A model generated the notes under the pieces. The model saw nothing but the letters and a program-made list of their open reading frames with translations. It had not been told where the DNA came from and searched no databases. The position numbers and the translations under genes were made by a program. From an uncultured Bacteroidales bacterium (GTDB lineage: Bacteria; Bacteroidota; Bacteroidia; Bacteroidales; UBA11471), in assembly GCA_947625885.1 (NCBI GenBank), contig CANQQA010000018.1, positions 1 through 55,810 of the forward strand: DNA of 55,810 nt, written 5' to 3'. Below, piece after piece: positions 7,749 through 16,100 of the stretch. Positions within the stretch are counted from its first letter, which is position 1, and each line of letters begins with the position of its first letter.

Positions 7749-9803
7749 TTACGAGTTAGGGTGAATGGTTTTCACTATTTTACGCAAGGTCTTTTCGTCG
7801 GCATCTTCGGGGCAGCGGTCGAAAGGCAGGCGGAAGGTACACCCCGCTTTCCACTCGGAGCAGCCATAGGCGCTTTTCCCTTTCAGCACGGTGCCTTTCC
7901 CGCACAACGGACAGCGCAGCGGCGCGGCTGTGTCTACCGTTTTTGCGGTCGCGCTGCGGCTCTTTTTCTCTTTCGGGGCAGGTGTTTCCACCGGCTTTTC
8001 TTCGACGGTGATGACGCGGCGGGTGCGGTCGCTGCGCACGTCGTTTACAATCTGCGTAACCATCGTTTTCAGTTCCGACAGGAAATCGGCTGCTTTGTAT
8101 TCGCCGCGTTCGATGCGGCGCAGCTTGTTTTCCCAAATGCCCGTCAGCTCTGCCGACTTCAACAGCTCTTCCTGTATCGTGTCGATGAGCTCCATGCCGG
8201 TGGCGGTGGCGGAGAGATTTTTCCGCTCCTTGCGTATGTAGTTGCGTTTGAGCAGCGTTTCGATGATAGCCGCCCGCGTGGAGGGTCGTCCGATGCCGTT
8301 TTCTTTCAGCGCGTCGCGCAGGCTTTCGTCCTCCACCAATTTACCCGCCGTCTCCATGGTGCGCAGCAGGGTGGCTTCGGTGTAGAGTTTGGGCGGCTGC
8401 GTCCATTTCTCGGAGAGGGTGGGCGTGTGTGCGCCGCTTTCGCCCTTGACAAAAGGCGGGAGCACGCCGTCGCCGTTCTCCTCCTTTCCGGCTGCGTCGT
8501 CGTTTTGTTCTTTGTCGAACACGGCGCGCCAGCCCGCGACGAGAATCTCTTTGCCCGAAGTTTTGAATGCCACGCCATTGACGTCGCCCGACACGGTGGT
8601 CGTGGCGATTTGGCAGTCGGGGTAGAAAGCGGCGATGAAGCGGCGGGCGACGAGGTCGTAGACTTTCCGCTCCATGTCCGACAGATTGAGCGGACGCACA
8701 TTCGTCGGTATGATGGCGTGGTGGTCGGTAACCTTGCTGTTGTCGAACACTTTTTTCGTTTTGGGCAGTTTGTCGAGCCGGAGTGCGCCGACCAGCGGCG
8801 TATAGACCGCCTGCGACGCCACCGCCTGCAATATGCCGGCGCACTTGGGGTAGATGTCGTCGCTCAAGTAGGTGGTATCGACGCGCGGGTAGGTGGTAAC
8901 CTTTTTTTCGTACAACGACTGTATGAGGCGCAGCGTTTCGTCTGCCGAAAAGGCGAATTTTTTGTTGCACTCGACTTGCAGCGAGGTGAGGTCGAACAGG
9001 CGGGGCGCAAACTCTTTCCCTTCTTTGCGGGTAACGTCGGTAACGGTGAACGGGGCGTTCTCTATCTCGGCGAGCTTTTTGTTGCCTTCGTCCACGCTGT
9101 CGAAACGTCCGCTCGTTACCGAGAAAACGGTGTCGCGATACACCGTCTTCAATTCCCAGTAGGGCTGCGGCACGAACTGTTCTATTTCGCGCTGCCGATT
9201 CACGATAAGGGCGAGCGTGGGCGTCTGCACCCGTCCGATAGAGAGTATCTGGCGCCGCTGTCCGTACTTCAACGTGTAGAGGCGCGTGGCGTTCATGCCC
9301 AACAGCCAGTCGCCGATAGCGCGCGACAGTCCGGCTTCGTAAAGAAGCGTAAATTCTTCCTGTTTTTTCAGGTTGTCGAATCCCTCGCGTATCGCCTCCT
9401 CCGTCAGCGACGAAATCCACAAGCGATATACGGGGCAGCGGCAGGAGGCTTTCTGCATGACCCAGCGCTGTATCAATTCACCCTCCTGTCCGGCATCGCC
9501 GCAGTTGATGACGGCATCGGCTTTGCTTATCAGGGTTTCGATGACGCCGAACTGTTTTTCGATGCCTTTGTCGTCGATGAGTTTGATGCCGAAACGGGGC
9601 GGAATCATGGGCAGGTCGGCAAGCGACCATTGCTTCCATTGCGGGGTGTATTCGTGCGGCTCTTTGAGCGAACAGAGATGTCCGAAGGTCCACGTTACGC
9701 AGTAGCCGTTTCCCTCGAAATAGCCGTCGCGGCGAGCTTTCGCGCCGAGCACTTCGGCGATGTCTTTGGCGACACTCGGTTTTTCGGCGATGCAGACTTT
9801 CAT
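7749..9803 (-). CDS. topB: DNA topoisomerase III
   Basis: Type IA topoisomerase that passes single DNA strands through transient breaks, useful for decatenation and recombination intermediates. The 684-residue product opens with the Toprim domain (MKVCIAEKPSVAKDIAEVLG, Glu7; the CGDAGQEGE acidic cluster at 101-109). The type IA core contains RVQTPTLALI (191-200) and the nucleophile Tyr305 in TTYPRVDTTYL. A C-terminal zinc-finger-like segment CPLCGKG...YGC follows an Ala/Lys/Pro-rich linker. ATG 9803 overlaps the upstream glycosyltransferase stop in an ATGA arrangement, so translation is coupled. Length is normal for Bacteroidetes TopB. Confidence 0.95.
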   Translation of the reverse strand: MKVCIAEKPSVAKDIAEVLGAKARRDGYFEGNGYCVTWTFGHLCSLKEPHEYTPQWKQWSLADLPMIPPRFGIKLIDDKGIEKQFGVIETLISKADAVINCGDAGQEGELIQRWVMQKASCRCPVYRLWISSLTEEAIREGFDNLKKQEEFTLLYEAGLSRAIGDWLLGMNATRLYTLKYGQRRQILSIGRVQTPTLALIVNRQREIEQFVPQPYWELKTVYRDTVFSVTSGRFDSVDEGNKKLAEIENAPFTVTDVTRKEGKEFAPRLFDLTSLQVECNKKFAFSADETLRLIQSLYEKKVTTYPRVDTTYLSDDIYPKCAGILQAVASQAVYTPLVGALRLDKLPKTKKVFDNSKVTDHHAIIPTNVRPLNLSDMERKVYDLVARRFIAAFYPDCQIATTTVSGDVNGVAFKTSGKEILVAGWRAVFDKEQNDDAAGKEENGDGVLPPFVKGESGAHTPTLSEKWTQPPKLYTEATLLRTMETAGKLVEDESLRDALKENGIGRPSTRAAIIETLLKRNYIRKERKNLSATATGMELIDTIQEELLKSAELTGIWENKLRRIERGEYKAADFLSELKTMVTQIVNDVRSDRTRRVITVEEKPVETPAPKEKKSRSATAKTVDTAAPLRCPLCGKGTVLKGKSAYGCSEWKAGCTFRLPFDRCPEDADEKTLRKIVKTIHPNS

Positions 9804-11503
9804 TCGGTTTCTTTTTCCCGACGGAATCGGTACATACAAACAATGTCGCGAATGTCATTTCCCCGACGCTCGCTTTCCCACATCTTCTCGAAACGGTAGT
9901 CGCCGGCATAGCGGGAGAGGATATAGGCGGAATCGCCTTTGCCCACCAAGAGATAGCCTTCGTCGGGCTGCTCGGTCTCGAACATGACGACGCGGTTGTC
10001 CGTGTAGAAATTGATGACGAAGAAGTGCAGCATCGGGACGCTCACATACGAATAGATATTTCCCTGCGGTACCGTTTCTTTCACTTTCTGCGCCAGCGTG
10101 TAGTCCGATTTCACGTTCAGAATGTCGGGCAGCACGGCGGTGTCGGCGATGATTTGCAGCCAGAAAAAGAGCGCGATTGCCGAATAGGCGTAACGGTTGC
10201 GGCTCGATTGTATATCCTTGCTTTTGAACAGACCGTATATAAATATCACCAGAACGAGCAGGCAGACAACGTCCCAAAAATTCCACGACGCGACTATGTA
10301 CGGCTGCAAATCGGCAGGGAGCAGCTCGGTGCCCCAACCGCATTTCAACGCCGCGAACAGCACGGCAAAGATGCCTGCCAACGTCGAGAGTACGATGCCG
10401 AACGCCCGCCATACGTTCCGATGACAGGTCGCCAAATAGCCCATGTATTCCGCCAGAAAATAGGCGATGAACGGATAGACGGGCAGGATATATACCGAAC
10501 GTTTGCTCTCGGGTATCAGGTAGAAAAAGAGAATGACGAGAATGGCTGTTGCCGAAAAAAGCCGGACGGCATCCATTCGGTCGATTTTCGCCTTTATCGC
10601 TTTGAAGATGTTTACCCCTTTTATTTTCAGACGGGAATAGGGGAGCGCGAAAAGCGAAAACAGCACCAAGAGCGTCCACGGCAGGAATCCTGCCAGCGTG
10701 ATGTAGAGGTAATAGAACGGCGGTGCATTGTGCGACTCATACGACATGGTGCCGGTGAAGCGACCGAAATTTTCTTCGATGACCAGCGCAATGAAGTTTT
10801 CTCCGCCCTGCCGGTAAGCGGCGTAGTACCACACGGCGGGCAGTATGCAGGACGCCACGGCGATGACGACGAACTTGCCGCACGTCCGCCAAAACGGCTC
10901 CCGTCGCAACAGCATGAACACGCCGGCAACCAAACAGGGCAATACGATGCCTACCGGACCTTTGGTGAGCGTCGCCGCACTCATGCACAAAACCGCCCAT
11001 AGCGGAAAACCTTTTGCCCCTTTTTCGTACCAGCGGTACAACGCAAAGAGTGCCAGCACGATAAATGCCGTGAGCACCATATCGACACGGGCTGCCGTCG
11101 CACCGCGATGCACCTCGAATGCCGACAAAAACAGCAGCGCGGAAAGAAATGCCGTATGATTGTTGTTCGTGCGTTTGGAGTAGAACAAAAACATCGTTAT
11201 GGCAATGGCGATAGCTGCCAATGCCGACGGAAAGCGGGAGGTATATTCATTGACCGTTCCGCTGTTGAATATCACAGACGTTGCAGCTATCAGCCAATGA
11301 AACATCGGCGGTTTGTAGGCTATGTCGCCGCCGTTGTTTTCGGGCAGCACCCAATTATCCGTCTGCATCATGCTTACCGCCACAATGGCTTCGCGGGGTT
11401 CGCCTTTGGTGTGAAAATGCGTCAATCCGATGATAGTCAATAAAGTACCGACGCATATCAGGAGCAACAGTCCGAGCAGCAGATTTCGAGAAGTCGGTTT
11501 CAT
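9800..11503 (-). CDS. ArnT/PMT-like membrane glycosyltransferase (GT39/GT83 type)
   Basis: A 567-residue inner-membrane enzyme with about a dozen hydrophobic helices. The first periplasmic loop has GEPREAIVAVSM, matching the acidic loop of ArnT-like transferases (usually DEPRYA). The next loop has KPPMFHWLIA, the usual KPP(L/M)xYW segment. Such enzymes use undecaprenyl-phosphate-linked sugars as donors and modify lipid A or surface glycans on the periplasmic side. The next gene encodes a GtrA protein, a small partner often linked to handling of polyprenyl-phosphate sugars, which supports a lipid-carrier-based glycosylation role. The acceptor is unknown. Confidence 0.85.
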   Translation of the reverse strand: MKPTSRNLLLGLLLLICVGTLLTIIGLTHFHTKGEPREAIVAVSMMQTDNWVLPENNGGDIAYKPPMFHWLIAATSVIFNSGTVNEYTSRFPSALAAIAIAITMFLFYSKRTNNNHTAFLSALLFLSAFEVHRGATAARVDMVLTAFIVLALFALYRWYEKGAKGFPLWAVLCMSAATLTKGPVGIVLPCLVAGVFMLLRREPFWRTCGKFVVIAVASCILPAVWYYAAYRQGGENFIALVIEENFGRFTGTMSYESHNAPPFYYLYITLAGFLPWTLLVLFSLFALPYSRLKIKGVNIFKAIKAKIDRMDAVRLFSATAILVILFFYLIPESKRSVYILPVYPFIAYFLAEYMGYLATCHRNVWRAFGIVLSTLAGIFAVLFAALKCGWGTELLPADLQPYIVASWNFWDVVCLLVLVIFIYGLFKSKDIQSSRNRYAYSAIALFFWLQIIADTAVLPDILNVKSDYTLAQKVKETVPQGNIYSYVSVPMLHFFVINFYTDNRVVMFETEQPDEGYLLVGKGDSAYILSRYAGDYRFEKMWESERRGNDIRDIVCMYRFRREKETE

Positions 11504-11513
11504 GGCGGGGCGG

Positions 11514-11915
11514 TTATTTCTTGAACGTAAAAACGCGGTTTAACACATAATTGACAACGGTGTAAACGACCATTGCCGGCAGCTGCGCCCAGTTGGGATT
11601 GATGCCGTAATACTCTACCAAAAGATGCAGCACGCCGTATTGCACGCCGTAACTTACGGCAAATACGAACAGAAACAAAATGGCTTCCCGCAAGACGTTT
11701 CCCTCTTTGGCGCGGAACACCCATAACTTGTTCCATACGAAACTGTTGATGATGCCGGCAATGTAGCTGAGAAGGTTAGCTGCCGTGTAACCGACGGAAA
11801 AGAGATTGTACAGCAAATAAAATACCGCCAGCGAAATGAGCGTGTTGGACACGCCGACGATGGCGAATTTACTGAATTGCAGAGCCGTATGTTTTGAGGG
11901 AAGGAGTTGTGGCAT
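11514..11915 (-). CDS. GtrA-family membrane protein
   Basis: Product of 133 residues with four hydrophobic helices and typical GtrA signatures: FSKFAIVGVSNTLISLAVFYLLY at the start, NSFVWNKLWVF after helix 2 and VNYVLNRVFTFK at the end. GtrA-type proteins are thought to help flip or present polyprenyl-phosphate-linked sugars. It lies 10 bp upstream of the ArnT-like transferase gene, a functional pairing seen in many genomes. Start ATG 11915 gives a short cytoplasmic head. Family is certain; the sugar is not. Confidence 0.92.
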   Translation of the reverse strand: MPQLLPSKHTALQFSKFAIVGVSNTLISLAVFYLLYNLFSVGYTAANLLSYIAGIINSFVWNKLWVFRAKEGNVLREAILFLFVFAVSYGVQYGVLHLLVEYYGINPNWAQLPAMVVYTVVNYVLNRVFTFKK

Positions 11916-11936
11916 GGGCTGTTTTCTACAAACGGG

Positions 11937-12176
11937 TTACGGCTTTTGCAATATTTCGCGGGCGCGTGCCAAATCTTTTTCAAACAGATGTAGGCGCACG
12001 CCGCCCACATTCGAATCGAACATCGGATATACCGTCGCCATATTTTCGTTGGAGATAAAACAGGGTATGTCGCACGATTCGAGCATGTTGCGCGCTTCAT
12101 AGGCTTCGGAAAGCGTATTGTAACCGCTATATACTACGATTTTGTCGCTGTCGTGATTTTCCATGTCTTTTTCCAT
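11937..12176 (-). CDS. DUF2007 domain protein (small)
   Basis: A 79-residue soluble protein without signal peptide. It has the DUF2007 pattern: KIVVYSGYNTLSEAYEARNMLESCDIPCFISNEN, then GGVRLHLFEKDLARAREIL. This small ferredoxin-like fold often occurs alone or near metabolic genes and has no settled function; 'putative signal transducing protein' is a common database label. ATG 12176 starts 3 bp after luxS; ATG 12164 (MENHDSD) is an alternative. Its place between luxS and gtrA suggests co-transcription only. Confidence 0.85.
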   Translation of the reverse strand: MEKDMENHDSDKIVVYSGYNTLSEAYEARNMLESCDIPCFISNENMATVYPMFDSNVGGVRLHLFEKDLARAREILQKP

Positions 12177-12179
12177 ACG

Positions 12180-12668
12180 TTATGCTTTTTGAGCGGGATA
12201 GTTCAGGTTCGCTTCCGTCAGTACGTCGAGTACTTCCCGCAGATATTTATCGGCTTCGTATTTTGCCATAGGCAGGTCGTGCAGCAGGTAGTTGCCGCAG
12301 TCTTGCGGAGCGACGCCGGGCACTTCGCCCTCGAAGTCGCGAATAAAACGAAATGTTTCGCGCATAAGTTCGACGATGTCGTCCGATTTCAAATCGCCGC
12401 GCATCAGAAAATAGTTGCCCGTACAGCAGCCCATCGGACCCCAGAAGACGATGCGGTCGGCATACACGGGGTGGTTGCGCAGGTAGGTGGCGGCAAGATG
12501 CTCTATCGTGTGCAGGGCGCCGTACCCCAAAGCCGGTTCGCGGTTCGGCTCTTTCATGCGTATGTCGAATGTCGTTACCACCTCGTCGCCGATGTAGTCT
12601 TTGCGCGACACGTAGATGCCGCGCAACAGGTGCAGGTGGTCGATGGTGAAACTCGGAATTTTTTTCAT
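12180..12668 (-). CDS. luxS: S-ribosylhomocysteine lyase
   Basis: Splits S-ribosylhomocysteine into homocysteine and DPD, the precursor of AI-2. The 162-residue protein has the metal site H53-T-I-E-H57 plus Cys124 (QDCGNY), the general base Glu56 and the catalytic Cys81 in GPMGCCTG. A second Cys follows directly at 82, where many homologues have Arg or Gln. Substrate comes from the nucleosidase encoded 9 bp upstream (mtnN), so the two complete the detoxification of S-adenosylhomocysteine. No AI-2 receptor is present here, so a metabolic role is the safe reading. Confidence 0.97.
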   Translation of the reverse strand: MKKIPSFTIDHLHLLRGIYVSRKDYIGDEVVTTFDIRMKEPNREPALGYGALHTIEHLAATYLRNHPVYADRIVFWGPMGCCTGNYFLMRGDLKSDDIVELMRETFRFIRDFEGEVPGVAPQDCGNYLLHDLPMAKYEADKYLREVLDVLTEANLNYPAQKA

Positions 12669-12677
12669 AAAAGAGCG

Positions 12678-13364
12678 TTATATGTTATTTATAATCCGGC
12701 GAATAACCGAAAATGACTGTTCCGGAGCTTTCTCCCAAAAATCATTGTACTGGTCGAAATGATTTTCCACACCGGGCGTATCGCTGATAATGCGCAGGCT
12801 GATGAACGGCGTATCGAGCAGGTAGCAGGTTTGGGCGATTGCCGCCGATTCCATATCGACCGCCAGCCCTTCGGGAAAATTCCGTTTGATGCTTTCCAGC
12901 TCTGTCCGGTCGGTAATGAAACGGTCGCCGCTGCATATCAGTCCGCTGTATATACGCTCGTTTCCGGCGGTAGCCGCCTGCACTTTGTGCAACAGCTCTT
13001 TGTCGGCGGCGAAGCGGGGCGGGAGCCCCTGTATCTGTCCGATAGCGTTTCCCTCGCCGAACCATGCGTCGTGATACACCACCTCGCTGCCGATAACCGT
13101 GTCGAATACGCGCAACGAGGTGTCGATGCCTCCCGCCACGCCCGTGTTGATGATGCAGTCGGGCGCAAAATGCCGTATAAGCGTTTGCGCGTGCAGGGCG
13201 GCATTTACTTTGCCGATGCCGCTTTGGGTGAGTATCAACCGGTGGGTGCCGTTCGTTCCCGTAAAGAATGTTTCGTTTCCGAATCGTTCTTCTTTCCCGC
13301 CTTGAAGCAATGCCCGTATGCAGGCAAGTTCGGACGACATGGCAACGATGATTCCGATTTTCAT
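12678..13364 (-). CDS. mtnN: 5'-methylthioadenosine/S-adenosylhomocysteine nucleosidase
   Basis: Removes adenine from methylthioadenosine and S-adenosylhomocysteine in the cytoplasm. The 228-residue product shows the usual catalytic residues: Glu12 in MSSELACI, Glu in AVDMESAAIAQ and Asp in RIISDTPG. The INTGVAGGID segment is the phosphorylase-fold signature. It is followed 9 bp later by luxS, which uses its product S-ribosylhomocysteine, and starts 4 bp after korC. Length is normal. Confidence 0.96.
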   Translation of the reverse strand: MKIGIIVAMSSELACIRALLQGGKEERFGNETFFTGTNGTHRLILTQSGIGKVNAALHAQTLIRHFAPDCIINTGVAGGIDTSLRVFDTVIGSEVVYHDAWFGEGNAIGQIQGLPPRFAADKELLHKVQAATAGNERIYSGLICSGDRFITDRTELESIKRNFPEGLAVDMESAAIAQTCYLLDTPFISLRIISDTPGVENHFDQYNDFWEKAPEQSFSVIRRIINNI

Positions 13365-13368
13365 GCGC

Positions 13369-13911
13369 TTATATTTTGCGTATCAACTCCATACCTTTGA
13401 GTATGGCTTGTTCGTTCATCGGTATCAGGTGATGGTGGCGTTCGGGCAGCGATTTTTTCAACCCTTTCAGTACGCTGTCGAGTGTTACTATCGGTTTGAT
13501 TTTCAACAGTCCGCCCAATACGAGCATATTGAAAGCCTTGGCGTTCTGCATTTCGGTGGCGGCGTCCATGGCGTCGATGCAATAAATATTTATATCGGTG
13601 CGCGCGGGGGCGTGGTGTATGCCGTATCCGTCGTAAATGAGCGTTCCGCCCGGCTTCACTTTGCTCTCGAATTTTTCAAGCGAAGGTTGGTTCAGAATAA
13701 TGGCGGTGTCGAATGCGTTGAGTACGGGCGAACTGATGCGCTCGTCGCTCAAAATGACGGTAACGTTGGCAGTGCCGCCGCGTTGTTCCGGTCCGTACGA
13801 AGGCATCCATGTTACCTCTTTGTTTTCCATAAGTCCCGAATAAGCGAGAATTTTTCCCATGGAGAGGACGCCCTGTCCGCCGAATCCTGCTATAATGATT
13901 TCTTCTTTCAT
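13369..13911 (-). CDS. korC: 2-oxoacid:ferredoxin oxidoreductase, gamma subunit
   Basis: Gamma subunit (180 aa) of the four-gene ferredoxin-linked oxidoreductase. It begins with EIIIAGFGGQGVLSMGKILA, the typical start of the gamma domain, and contains SYGPEQRGGTANVTV, the conserved subunit-contact segment. The complex oxidatively decarboxylates 2-oxoacids to acyl-CoA and reduces ferredoxin. It is the last of the four subunit genes, 19 bp after the beta gene. 2-Oxoglutarate and branched-chain 2-oxoacids are both possible substrates; the sequence does not settle this. Confidence 0.92.
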   Translation of the reverse strand: MKEEIIIAGFGGQGVLSMGKILAYSGLMENKEVTWMPSYGPEQRGGTANVTVILSDERISSPVLNAFDTAIILNQPSLEKFESKVKPGGTLIYDGYGIHHAPARTDINIYCIDAMDAATEMQNAKAFNMLVLGGLLKIKPIVTLDSVLKGLKKSLPERHHHLIPMNEQAILKGMELIRKI

Positions 13912-13930
13912 CGGAATAAGGTTTGGGTTG

Positions 13931-14686
13931 TTATACGTTTTTCAGATCGCCCAACGGATATTTGGCAAACATATTTTCTTGCAGCCACTTGTTGGCGTTT
14001 TCGGGCGACATTTTCCACCCTGAAACACACGTCGATACAAATTCGACCAACGAAGCGCCTTTCTTCGCCATCGAATTTTCAAAGGCGTGCCGCAAGGCTT
14101 TTTTCGCTTTTTTCACGGTGGCAGCCGTTTCCACGCTTTGACGGGTAACGTAGCAGGCGCCGTCGAGTTTCGCCACGAGGTCCGATATTTTCAGCGGATA
14201 GCCGTAAAGCTCCACATTGCGTCCGTAGGGACAGGTCGATGTAACCATTCCTTCGAGCGTGGTCGGTGCCATTTGTCCGCCCGTCATGCCGTATATGGCG
14301 TTGTTTATGAATACGATAACGATGTTCTCGCCTCGGTTGCAGGCATGTATCGTTTCGGCGGTGCCGATAGCGGCGAGGTCGCCGTCGCCTTGATAGGTGA
14401 AGACCATTTTGTCAGGATTCAGTCGTTTGATAGCGGTAGCTATGGCGGGCGCACGTCCGTGAGCCGCCTCTTCCCAGTCGATGTCGATATAGTTGTAGGC
14501 AAACACGGCACAACCTACGGGTGCGATGCCTATTGTGTTTTCTTCCATTCCCATTTCGTCGATGACTTCGGCGATGAGTTTGTGCACCACGCCGTGGCTG
14601 CACCCCGGGCAGTAGTGCATGGGATTGTCGTTCATCAGACGCGGTTTGCTGTAAACGAGATTTTCGGGTTTGATAATATCATTCAT
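13931..14686 (-). CDS. korB: 2-oxoacid:ferredoxin oxidoreductase, beta (TPP-binding) subunit
   Basis: A 251-residue thiamine-pyrophosphate-binding subunit. Seen: HYCPGCSHG near residue 24, used for substrate/TPP binding; AHGRAPAIATAIKR; the TPP motif GDGDLAAIG followed about 20 residues later by FINNAIYGMTGGQMAPTT. Together with the alpha subunit it forms the catalytic core. The gene is 12 bp after korA and 19 bp before korC in one operon with the ferredoxin gene. Such enzymes are central in anaerobes for acyl-CoA supply and reduced ferredoxin. Confidence 0.95.
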   Translation of the reverse strand: MNDIIKPENLVYSKPRLMNDNPMHYCPGCSHGVVHKLIAEVIDEMGMEENTIGIAPVGCAVFAYNYIDIDWEEAAHGRAPAIATAIKRLNPDKMVFTYQGDGDLAAIGTAETIHACNRGENIVIVFINNAIYGMTGGQMAPTTLEGMVTSTCPYGRNVELYGYPLKISDLVAKLDGACYVTRQSVETAATVKKAKKALRHAFENSMAKKGASLVEFVSTCVSGWKMSPENANKWLQENMFAKYPLGDLKNV

Positions 14687-14698
14687 ATCCTCTCGATT

Positions 14699-15778
14699 TT
14701 ACAAAAGTTTCTCTTTTATGGCATTTACCACTTCGTCGGGTGTGGGGACGATGCCGCCCAACCGACCGAAATGTTCAACTTTTACGCGACCGTTCACGGC
14801 GAGCCGCACGTCCTCGACCATCTGACCCGCATTCAGTTCCACCGAAATCATGCTCTTGACCTTGTCGGCGTAGTGCGAGATGATTTCGCTCGGGAAGGGC
14901 CACAGCGTAATGGGGCGGAGCACCCCGACGTTGATGCCTTCGGCGCGTGCCAATTCCTGCGCTTTCTGGCAGATACGCGCCATCGAGCCGAAAGCCACAA
15001 TCAGGTAGTCGGCATTTTCACAGCCTATTTCTTCGTAGCGTACTTCGTTTTTCTCTATCTCCCTGTATTTGGCTTGGAAGCGGATATTGTTCTCTTCCAT
15101 GCGGGCGGGGTCGAGTTCGAGCGAAGTGATGACGTTCCGTTTGCGGTTTTTCGTTTTTCCGGTGGCAGCCCACGGGCGGGCAGCCCGTATCTGTTCGTCG
15201 GTGAGGCGGGGCTGGAACGGCGGCAGCACCACTTTTTCCATCATTTGCCCGATGATGCCGTCTGCCAAAATGATAGCCGGATTCCGGTATTTGAAAGCCA
15301 AGTTGAAACCGAGTTTTACGAAATCCGCCATTTCCTGCACCGAAGCGGGCGCCAGCGTAATAAGGCGGTAATCGCCGTGTCCGCCGCCTTTGACGGTCTG
15401 GAAATAGTCGGCTTGGCTCGGCTGTATCGTTCCCAGTCCGGGACCGCCGCGCATTACATTCACAATCAATGCCGGCAGTTCGGCGCCAGCCAGATAGGAG
15501 ATACCTTCCTGTTTGAGACTGATGCCCGGACTCGACGACGAGGTCATAACCGCCTTTCCGCTGCCGGCACCGCCGTACACCATGTTGATGGCAGCCACTT
15601 CGCTTTCGGCTTGCAGCACCACCATGCCGGTCGTTTCCCACGGCTTTTCTTCCATGAGCGTCTCCATGATTTCCGACTGAGGGGTAATCGGGTAGCCGAA
15701 ATATCCGTCGGCTCCGTAGCGTATCGCCGCGTGTGCGATGGCTTCGTTACCCTTCATCAGTTTTACTTCTTCTGCCAT
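14699..15778 (-). CDS. korA: 2-oxoacid:ferredoxin oxidoreductase, alpha subunit (KorA/VorB type)
   Basis: A 359-residue alpha subunit. The N-terminal pyrimidine-binding domain starts KLMKGNEAIAHAAIRYGADGYFGYPITPQSEI. The signature AGSGKAVMTSSSSPGISL and NVMRGGPGLGTIQPSQ are both intact, and a C-terminal transketolase-like domain (VGVLRPITLWPFP) is present. In databases, this Bacteroidales protein is usually labelled VorB or KorA. The gene follows the small ferredoxin gene by 23 bp and precedes korB by 12 bp. Substrate preference (2-oxoglutarate versus 2-oxoisovalerate) cannot be read from sequence. Confidence 0.95.
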   Translation of the reverse strand: MAEEVKLMKGNEAIAHAAIRYGADGYFGYPITPQSEIMETLMEEKPWETTGMVVLQAESEVAAINMVYGGAGSGKAVMTSSSSPGISLKQEGISYLAGAELPALIVNVMRGGPGLGTIQPSQADYFQTVKGGGHGDYRLITLAPASVQEMADFVKLGFNLAFKYRNPAIILADGIIGQMMEKVVLPPFQPRLTDEQIRAARPWAATGKTKNRKRNVITSLELDPARMEENNIRFQAKYREIEKNEVRYEEIGCENADYLIVAFGSMARICQKAQELARAEGINVGVLRPITLWPFPSEIISHYADKVKSMISVELNAGQMVEDVRLAVNGRVKVEHFGRLGGIVPTPDEVVNAIKEKLL

Positions 15779-15801
15779 ATCGTGTATGAATTGTTTTGCA
15801 T

Positions 15802-16029
15802 TTATTGTTTTTCTTTATATACGGAGAGGCACCCGTCGGGGCACACATATCCGCAGCTGGCACACCCGATGCAGTCGTCGGGATTTTTCATGTAAGCGTA
15901 ATGATAACCTTTGTCGTTCACCTCTTTGGGTTGCAGAGCCAATACGCCGCAAGGGCAAGCTACGACGCAGAGGTTACAACCTTTGCATCGTTCTTCATCG
16001 ACGACGACAGCACCTTTTATCTTTGCCAT
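15802..16029 (-). CDS. korD: 2x[4Fe-4S] ferredoxin-type subunit of the 2-oxoacid oxidoreductase
   Basis: A 75-residue protein with two cluster motifs, CKGCNLCVVACPCG (about 15-28) and CIGCASCGYVCPDGC (about 53-67). Each gives four cysteines for a [4Fe-4S] cluster. It is the first gene of the oxidoreductase operon and should pass electrons from the catalytic core to free ferredoxin. A -7 box lies upstream at 16052-16059, giving a short leader. It may also head the whole eleven-gene run that ends at 7220. Confidence 0.94.
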   Translation of the reverse strand: MAKIKGAVVVDEERCKGCNLCVVACPCGVLALQPKEVNDKGYHYAYMKNPDDCIGCASCGYVCPDGCLSVYKEKQ

Positions 16030-16051
16030 GTTTATCGTTTTTTAATTTACA

Positions 16052-16059
16052 CAAAGATA
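16052..16059 (-). promoter_or_regulatory. -7 promoter box in front of the korDABC operon
   Basis: On the minus strand the box reads TATCTTTG, 22 bp before the korD ATG. I see no well-spaced -33 element. This is the only convincing promoter for the following eleven minus-strand genes. Confidence 0.6.
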
Positions 16060-16100
16060 ATTCTATTATTTCAAAAAATCACTTCTCCGGAAAGAATTTT

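Noticed and set aside
7761-9899. A 712-codon open frame opposite topB
   Set aside because: Antisense shadow of topB, with no family features and no promoter.
12180-12668. LuxS as evidence for AI-2 quorum sensing
   Set aside because: No AI-2 receptor or uptake gene is visible and the partner gene is mtnN, so metabolic recycling is sufficient explanation.
14087-15895. A 602-codon plus-strand frame over korB, korA and korD
   Set aside because: It spans three well-supported minus-strand genes and has antisense-type composition.
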